In this document: positions 22,232 through 25,667 of the stretch, one piece after another
Numbering within the stretch: position 1 is the stretch's first letter
Layout: every line of letters begins with the position of its first letter
Source of the DNA: Candidatus Woesearchaeota archaeon
GTDB taxonomy: Archaea > Nanobdellota > Nanobdellia > Woesearchaeales > JACPBV01
NCBI GenBank assembly: GCA_019323195.1
Contig: JAHWHQ010000022.1
Coordinates: forward strand, 1 to 25,667
Direction: 5' to 3'
Length of the DNA: 25,667 nt
Made by a program: the position numbers and the translations under genes
Notes under the pieces: generated by a model
Database searches by the model: none
Told to the model about the DNA's origin: nothing
What the model saw: only the letters and a program-made list of their open reading frames with translations

Positions 22232-23218
22232 TTAAGGAACCTTGATCTTCTCCAGTATCCTTGTTATGATGCCATCGCTTGTCTTTTGCTCTGCCTCGGC
22301 CTCATAGGTGAGAAGGATGCGGTGCCTTAATACGTCATGCGCGACAGCCTTTACGTCTTCGGGCTTAACATAGCCGCGGCTGTTCATCATGGCATGGGCC
22401 TTGGCTGCCAGGATGAGCCAGAGAGACGCCCTTGGGGATGCACCGTACTCTATATGGCCGTTTATGTCAAGGCCGTATTTTTCAGGGTGCCTTGTTGCGT
22501 CCACGATCTCAGCAACGTACTCTTTTATCTTTCTGTCCGCATAGATCTTCTGGTTAAAGTCCTGCATCTCAATTATCTGCCTTGCAGAGAGGACTTTTGA
22601 TATTGATATGGAGATGCCTTCGGTAAACCTTTCTATGATCTCAACCTCGTGCTCTTTTTTAGGGTAGCCTATGAGGATCTTGAACATGAACCTGTCAACC
22701 TGGGCCTCAGGGAGCTTGTACGTTCCTTCGCTCTCTATCGGGTTTTGCGTAGCAAGAACCATGAACGGCCTTGGCAGCTCGATAGTATTGCCCTGTATGC
22801 TTACCTGCTTCTCCTGCATGGCCTCCAGCAGGGCTGACTGGACCTTTGGAGGGGCCCTGTTGATCTCGTCTGCAAGTATGAAGTTCGTGAAGATAGGGCC
22901 TTTTATGGTGCTAAAGGCAGTGTTCTTGTGGTCGTAGATCTTTGTGCCTGTTATGTCTGCCGGAAGAAGGTCAGGGGTGAACTGGATCCTTACAAAGCCG
23001 GAGTCAAGGCATTCAGATAATGTCTTTACCATAAGCGTCTTTGCAAGGCCAGGAACGCCCTCAATAAGGACATGTCCGTTGGATATCAATGCTATAAGAA
23101 GCTTTTCAACTATGTCTTCCTGGCCGACTATTATCCTGCTTATCTCAGAATGGACTTTTCTCAGCTTTTCAGAGTGCTTTTCTGCCTTTTGGCTGAGCTC
23201 TTGTATCTCTTTGTTCAT
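22232..23218 (-). CDS. MoxR-family AAA+ ATPase
   Basis: This AAA+ chaperone has Walker A GVPGLAKT (54-61), Walker B FILADEIN (113-120), sensor 1 ATQNP (156-160) and the MoxR motif EGTYKLPEAQVDRF. A C-terminal lid domain follows (ASPRASLWLILAAKAHAM). Length 328 is typical. MoxR ATPases help assemble or insert metal into partner complexes, commonly those with VWA proteins; the client here is unknown. It heads the four-gene unit, with gaggtg eight bases before the ATG and a TATA palindrome at 23258-23271. Confidence 0.93.
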   Translation of the reverse strand: MNKEIQELSQKAEKHSEKLRKVHSEISRIIVGQEDIVEKLLIALISNGHVLIEGVPGLAKTLMVKTLSECLDSGFVRIQFTPDLLPADITGTKIYDHKNTAFSTIKGPIFTNFILADEINRAPPKVQSALLEAMQEKQVSIQGNTIELPRPFMVLATQNPIESEGTYKLPEAQVDRFMFKILIGYPKKEHEVEIIERFTEGISISISKVLSARQIIEMQDFNQKIYADRKIKEYVAEIVDATRHPEKYGLDINGHIEYGASPRASLWLILAAKAHAMMNSRGYVKPEDVKAVAHDVLRHRILLTYEAEAEQKTSDGIITRILEKIKVP

Positions 23219-23257
23219 TTAAGCGCACCTCTCATGCTGATAGCGAATTTTGTTCAA

Positions 23258-23271
23258 AATATTTAAATATT
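23258..23271. promoter_or_regulatory. Palindromic TATA box shared by divergent genes
   Basis: aatatttaaatatt is a perfect 14-nt palindrome. Its centre is 27.5 nt from the amidohydrolase ATG (23292, leaderless) and about 46 nt from the MoxR ATG (23218, which has a Shine-Dalgarno). It can therefore serve as TATA in both directions. Confidence 0.6.
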
Positions 23272-23291
23272 ATTAATCTTTATACTGTAAA

Positions 23292-24248
23292 ATGAAGATT
23301 ATCTACAACAGCATATTTCTTGAGCATGATACAGGGATGCACCCTGAGAATAAAAATAGGCTTGAATCACCAGGAAGGTTAAAGGAGAGCGCTATAGAGG
23401 ATGGTGAAAAATACCTTGGATTAGTCCATACCCAGGATTATATAAGCCTTGTCAGGGAAAGCTGCTTACAGGGAGGGCATCTTGATCCTGATACTGTTGT
23501 TTCGGAAAGAAGCTATGAGGCTGCGGTAAATGCTGTGGGGGCAGCTGTTATGGCATCGAAATCAAACGATTTTGCGTTAGTGAGGCCGCCTGGGCATCAT
23601 GCATACCCTAACCACAGCTCAGGCTTCTGCATATTCAATAATGTTGCAATCGCAGCGCAGAGGCTTGTCAACGAGGGCAGGAAGGTTTTTATATTTGATT
23701 TTGACGGCCACCTGGGGGACGGGACCATGAAGTTTTTCTATGATACAGACAAGGTGCTGTACTGGTCCCTGCACCAGTATCCTGCTTTCCCTGGAGGAGG
23801 GACAGAGAACGAGACCGGGGAGGGGGACGGGAAAGGTTTTACAATCAATGTCCCGTTGCCGCCAGGAAGCGCTGACGATGTCTATATGGATGCTGTTAAC
23901 AGGCTTATGAAGATACCGAAGCAGTTTAAGCCTGATGTTGTCGCTGTATCTGCGGGCTTTGACGCCCATCAGGAAGACCCTCTTCTGCAGCTGAGGCTGA
24001 GCACCGGCATATACCATGAGCTTGGCAGCATCCTGGGCAGGAATTTCAAAAGGATATTTGCGACACTTGAAGGCGGCTATAATACCATAGTCCTTCCGAG
24101 ATGCATACATAATTTCATCGGCGGGGTAAATGATAAGAAAATGCGCTTTAAGGAAAGGGCGACAGATACCATGCACCAGGTGAAGGAGGAGTATGAGGCC
24201 AGGATGTACAGGCTTGAGAAAAACCTTTCTGGGTTTTGGAGGTTATGA
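23292..24248 (+). CDS. Histone-deacetylase-family amidohydrolase
   Basis: This zinc-dependent deacetylase-fold protein (arginase/deacetylase superfamily; relatives deacetylate lysines, acetylpolyamines or acetoin-related compounds) shows RPPGHHAYP, GFCIFNNVAIAA, FDFDGHLGDGT, SAGFDAHQEDPL and LEGGYN. Zinc ligands D and H of DFDGH and D of GFDAH are kept, as are the catalytic HH and the Tyr of GGYN. The second His usual after the zinc His (HH-G) is Leu here. Length 318 fits a single domain. The substrate is unknown. It is leaderless, divergent from MoxR, and separated from the next gene by a mobile-like element. Confidence 0.88.
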   Translation: MKIIYNSIFLEHDTGMHPENKNRLESPGRLKESAIEDGEKYLGLVHTQDYISLVRESCLQGGHLDPDTVVSERSYEAAVNAVGAAVMASKSNDFALVRPPGHHAYPNHSSGFCIFNNVAIAAQRLVNEGRKVFIFDFDGHLGDGTMKFFYDTDKVLYWSLHQYPAFPGGGTENETGEGDGKGFTINVPLPPGSADDVYMDAVNRLMKIPKQFKPDVVAVSAGFDAHQEDPLLQLRLSTGIYHELGSILGRNFKRIFATLEGGYNTIVLPRCIHNFIGGVNDKKMRFKERATDTMHQVKEEYEARMYRLEKNLSGFWRL

Positions 24249-24560
24249 AATGGAATCCGCTTAGTGGAATAGGATTTCTATGATGCCGTCAATGGGCTGT
24301 GTTGAAAATCTCGCTACGCTTCGGGTTAGCAGCTTCAAAATCCTTAATGTTCGACATTAATTGCTGACTTTCCCCGACGGGGGGCTAAACGCCATAAATT
24401 TTGTTGAAACAAAATTTAAATTGACCCCCCTTGTCAGCTTAAAGAATGATTTGATAGGATTTTGACCTTAGGCTGCTAACCTATATTTTCAACACAGCCC
24501 CGTCAATGGAAATATTTAAATATTGTGGTGTCTTATGCAGAAGCAAATGAGGTGATTTCA
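24249..24560. other. Intergenic region with fold-back element and promoter
   Basis: No gene is present. The stretch holds short A/T-rich sequence up to 24285, a 9-bp target duplication with the 205-bp fold-back element (24295-24499), then the TATA region (atatttaaata, about 24512-24522) and the ribosome site ggtgat (about 24551-24556) of the gene starting at 24561. Confidence 0.7.
24295..24499. mobile_element. 205-bp MITE-like fold-back element with TIRs and target duplication
   Basis: The 15-bp perfect terminal inverted repeats are ggctgtgttgaaaat (24295-24309) and attttcaacacagcc (24485-24499). The 9-bp direct repeat ccgtcaatg flanks both ends (24286-24294 and 24500-24508). Further nested inverted repeats fill the interior: 24324-24333/24472-24481, 24335-24344/24456-24465, 24363-24368/24433-24438, 24379-24384/24425-24430 and 24395-24404/24409-24418, so the whole piece can fold into one long hairpin. 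No ORF is present, so it would need a transposase from elsewhere. The family is not identified. Confidence 0.85.
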
Positions 24561-25301
24561 ATGAAAAAAGTATTGTTATTTTTGGTTGTATGCATCCTGA
24601 TGGGCTCTTTGGTCCTGGCTGAGGCCCAGAAGGGGATACATGAGGCAGGGACAGGCATTGAGGATCCTGAGCTGAAAGCGGCCGGGCAGGGAACCGGCCA
24701 GGGGCTGGAGGCAGATACTTCAGCACAGTCCATGAATAAGGGTGGGGATTCCAATATACAGAGCCAGCAGAAGGTGCAGGCCAATAATCCTGAAAGCGGA
24801 GATATGGCAAGGGCGCAGGAACAGGTGCAGCAGCAGACTAAGGCCAAGACAGGGAGCTACACCACAGAGAACGGGAAGCAGGTGCAGGTCCAGGAACAGG
24901 CCAATAACAGGATCCAACTGAAATCCGGAAGCGCAACTGCACAGACTTCTATGCAGATGACACAGGAGCAGACACAGGGAGGGACAAGGCTGCAGGTGAA
25001 GCTGAGCAACGGAAAGAATTCTGAAGTGAAGGTAATGCCGGATACAGCATCAGAGAGGGCGCTGGAAAGGCTGAGGATGAAGGTATGTTCTTATGAGAAT
25101 GGATGTTCACTTGAGTTAAAGGAGGTTGGGCAGGGGGAGCAGGCCAGGGCTGCCTATGAGGTGCAGGCACAGAAACAGGCTAAGGTCCTAGGGCTGTTCA
25201 GGACAAAGATGCAGGTCCAGGCGCAGGTTGATGCAGAGAATGGGGAAGTTATCCAGACAAAGAAGCCATGGTGGGCATTTTTGGCAAGCGAGCCGGAGTA
25301 A
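24561..25301 (+). CDS. Secreted Gln-rich protein of an apparent DPANN family
   Basis: ATG 24561 is chosen for its ggtgat ribosome site and for the clean signal peptide (residues 1-22, KKVLLFLVVCILMGSLVLAEA); a frame opening at 24525 has no such support. Residues about 24-145 are low complexity, rich in Gln, Gly, Thr and Ser. Residues about 160-246 form a conserved-looking domain with VMPDTASERALERLRMKVC, a Cys pair (KVCSYENGC), VLGLFRTKMQVQAQVDAENG and the tail KPWWAFLASEPE. From memory this C-terminal block recurs in woesearchaeal/pacearchaeal proteins. The function is unknown. The TATA box lies directly beside the fold-back insertion. Confidence 0.75.
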   Translation: MKKVLLFLVVCILMGSLVLAEAQKGIHEAGTGIEDPELKAAGQGTGQGLEADTSAQSMNKGGDSNIQSQQKVQANNPESGDMARAQEQVQQQTKAKTGSYTTENGKQVQVQEQANNRIQLKSGSATAQTSMQMTQEQTQGGTRLQVKLSNGKNSEVKVMPDTASERALERLRMKVCSYENGCSLELKEVGQGEQARAAYEVQAQKQAKVLGLFRTKMQVQAQVDAENGEVIQTKKPWWAFLASEPE

Positions 25302-25372
25302 TATTTGTAGTAACATTATTCTCCAATCAATCCGAGCCATTGGCGAGGGACAGTATGACGCAGGAGCCTTTT

Positions 25373-25651
25373 TTATTTAAGCAATCTGAATCTATAAGAA
25401 GTAGCTATCAATCCTATTCCAATTATTCCTATAATTGTAGCAATACCTGAGTTCCTTTCTCCAAAGAGATTTCCATGAAACATTATTCCAGCTCCAATTA
25501 GCGCAATACAAATTCCCGCTATAAACTGAATCTTATTTACATATTTCCATGGATTATCTTTTAAATGTCTCTTTTTACCTATCACAAAATAGACTACAAT
25601 CAAAACTATTAACAAGACTAATATTGAAATTAATATATATGGAAGTGCCAT
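25373..25651 (-). CDS. Three-helix small membrane protein
   Basis: This 92-residue protein has three hydrophobic segments (about 4-24, 40-58 and 69-85) with a basic loop GKKRHLKDNPWKYVNK after the first. No family is recognised. The ATG at 25651 is close to the window edge, so its promoter cannot be judged. It is convergent with the Gln-rich gene; the 71 nt between them end in a T-run (about 25368-25374) that may stop the upstream transcript. Confidence 0.65.
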   Translation of the reverse strand: MALPYILISILVLLIVLIVVYFVIGKKRHLKDNPWKYVNKIQFIAGICIALIGAGIMFHGNLFGERNSGIATIIGIIGIGLIATSYRFRLLK

Positions 25652-25667
25652 GATATTAGATTAGTTA

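Noticed and set aside
25323..25343. Hairpin ccaat/attgg after the Gln-rich gene
   Set aside because: It has just five base pairs and no T-run directly after it; too weak to call a terminator.

Overview
The window looks like archaeal chromosome. Supporting signs are an archaeal-type tryptophanyl-tRNA synthetase, a HerA-like ATPase, a TrmB-family regulator, an archaeal MNT/HEPN pair, and A/T-rich TATA boxes centred about 26-30 nt upstream of start codons (leaderless mRNAs). Genes with a Shine-Dalgarno have their TATA about 41-46 nt upstream instead. The secreted Gln-rich protein ending in KPWWAFLASEPE resembles, from memory, a family common in DPANN archaea (Woesearchaeota/Pacearchaeota-like). 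That placement is an inference. No rRNA, tRNA or CRISPR was found.

Layout. 1-1560: an A/T-rich MNT-HEPN toxin-antitoxin-type pair with hairpins on both sides. 1629-3482: a tryptophan synthase alpha gene (trpA) broken by a 33-nt stop-bearing insertion inside the active-site motif, then a Cys-rich secreted protein with a glycosylation-rich linker. 3638-6870: trpS, a two-helix membrane peptide and a large alpha/beta hydrolase. 6906-8571 (minus): a HerA/DUF87 ATPase and a small conserved-looking partner.

8634-17539 (minus) is a branched-chain amino acid region in two blocks: methyltransferase-leuC-leuD-leuB, and leuA-ilvB-ilvN-cupin. A divergent TrmB-type regulator gene and a 71-aa gene lie between them. 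ilvC, ilvD and ilvE are absent from the window, so they must be elsewhere or missing. Directly upstream of leuA lies an unlisted 23-codon leaderless ORF (17663-17734, minus) whose last 12 sense codons are all Ile, Leu or Val, followed at once by a hairpin. It looks like a leader peptide/attenuator for the leu-ilv operon, which would be unusual for an archaeon, although a plain one-helix membrane peptide is possible.

17830-18774 is a radical SAM protein with an atypical CX4CX2C cluster motif. 18796-23218 (minus) is a MoxR-DUF58-BatA(VWA)-BatD-like operon, a chaperone/surface-complex module. It diverges from a histone-deacetylase-family amidohydrolase gene across a palindromic TATA box. 24295-24499 is a 205-bp fold-back, MITE-like element with 15-bp terminal inverted repeats and a 9-bp target duplication, inserted just upstream of the TATA box of the Gln-rich secreted protein. 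The window ends with a three-helix membrane protein on the minus strand.
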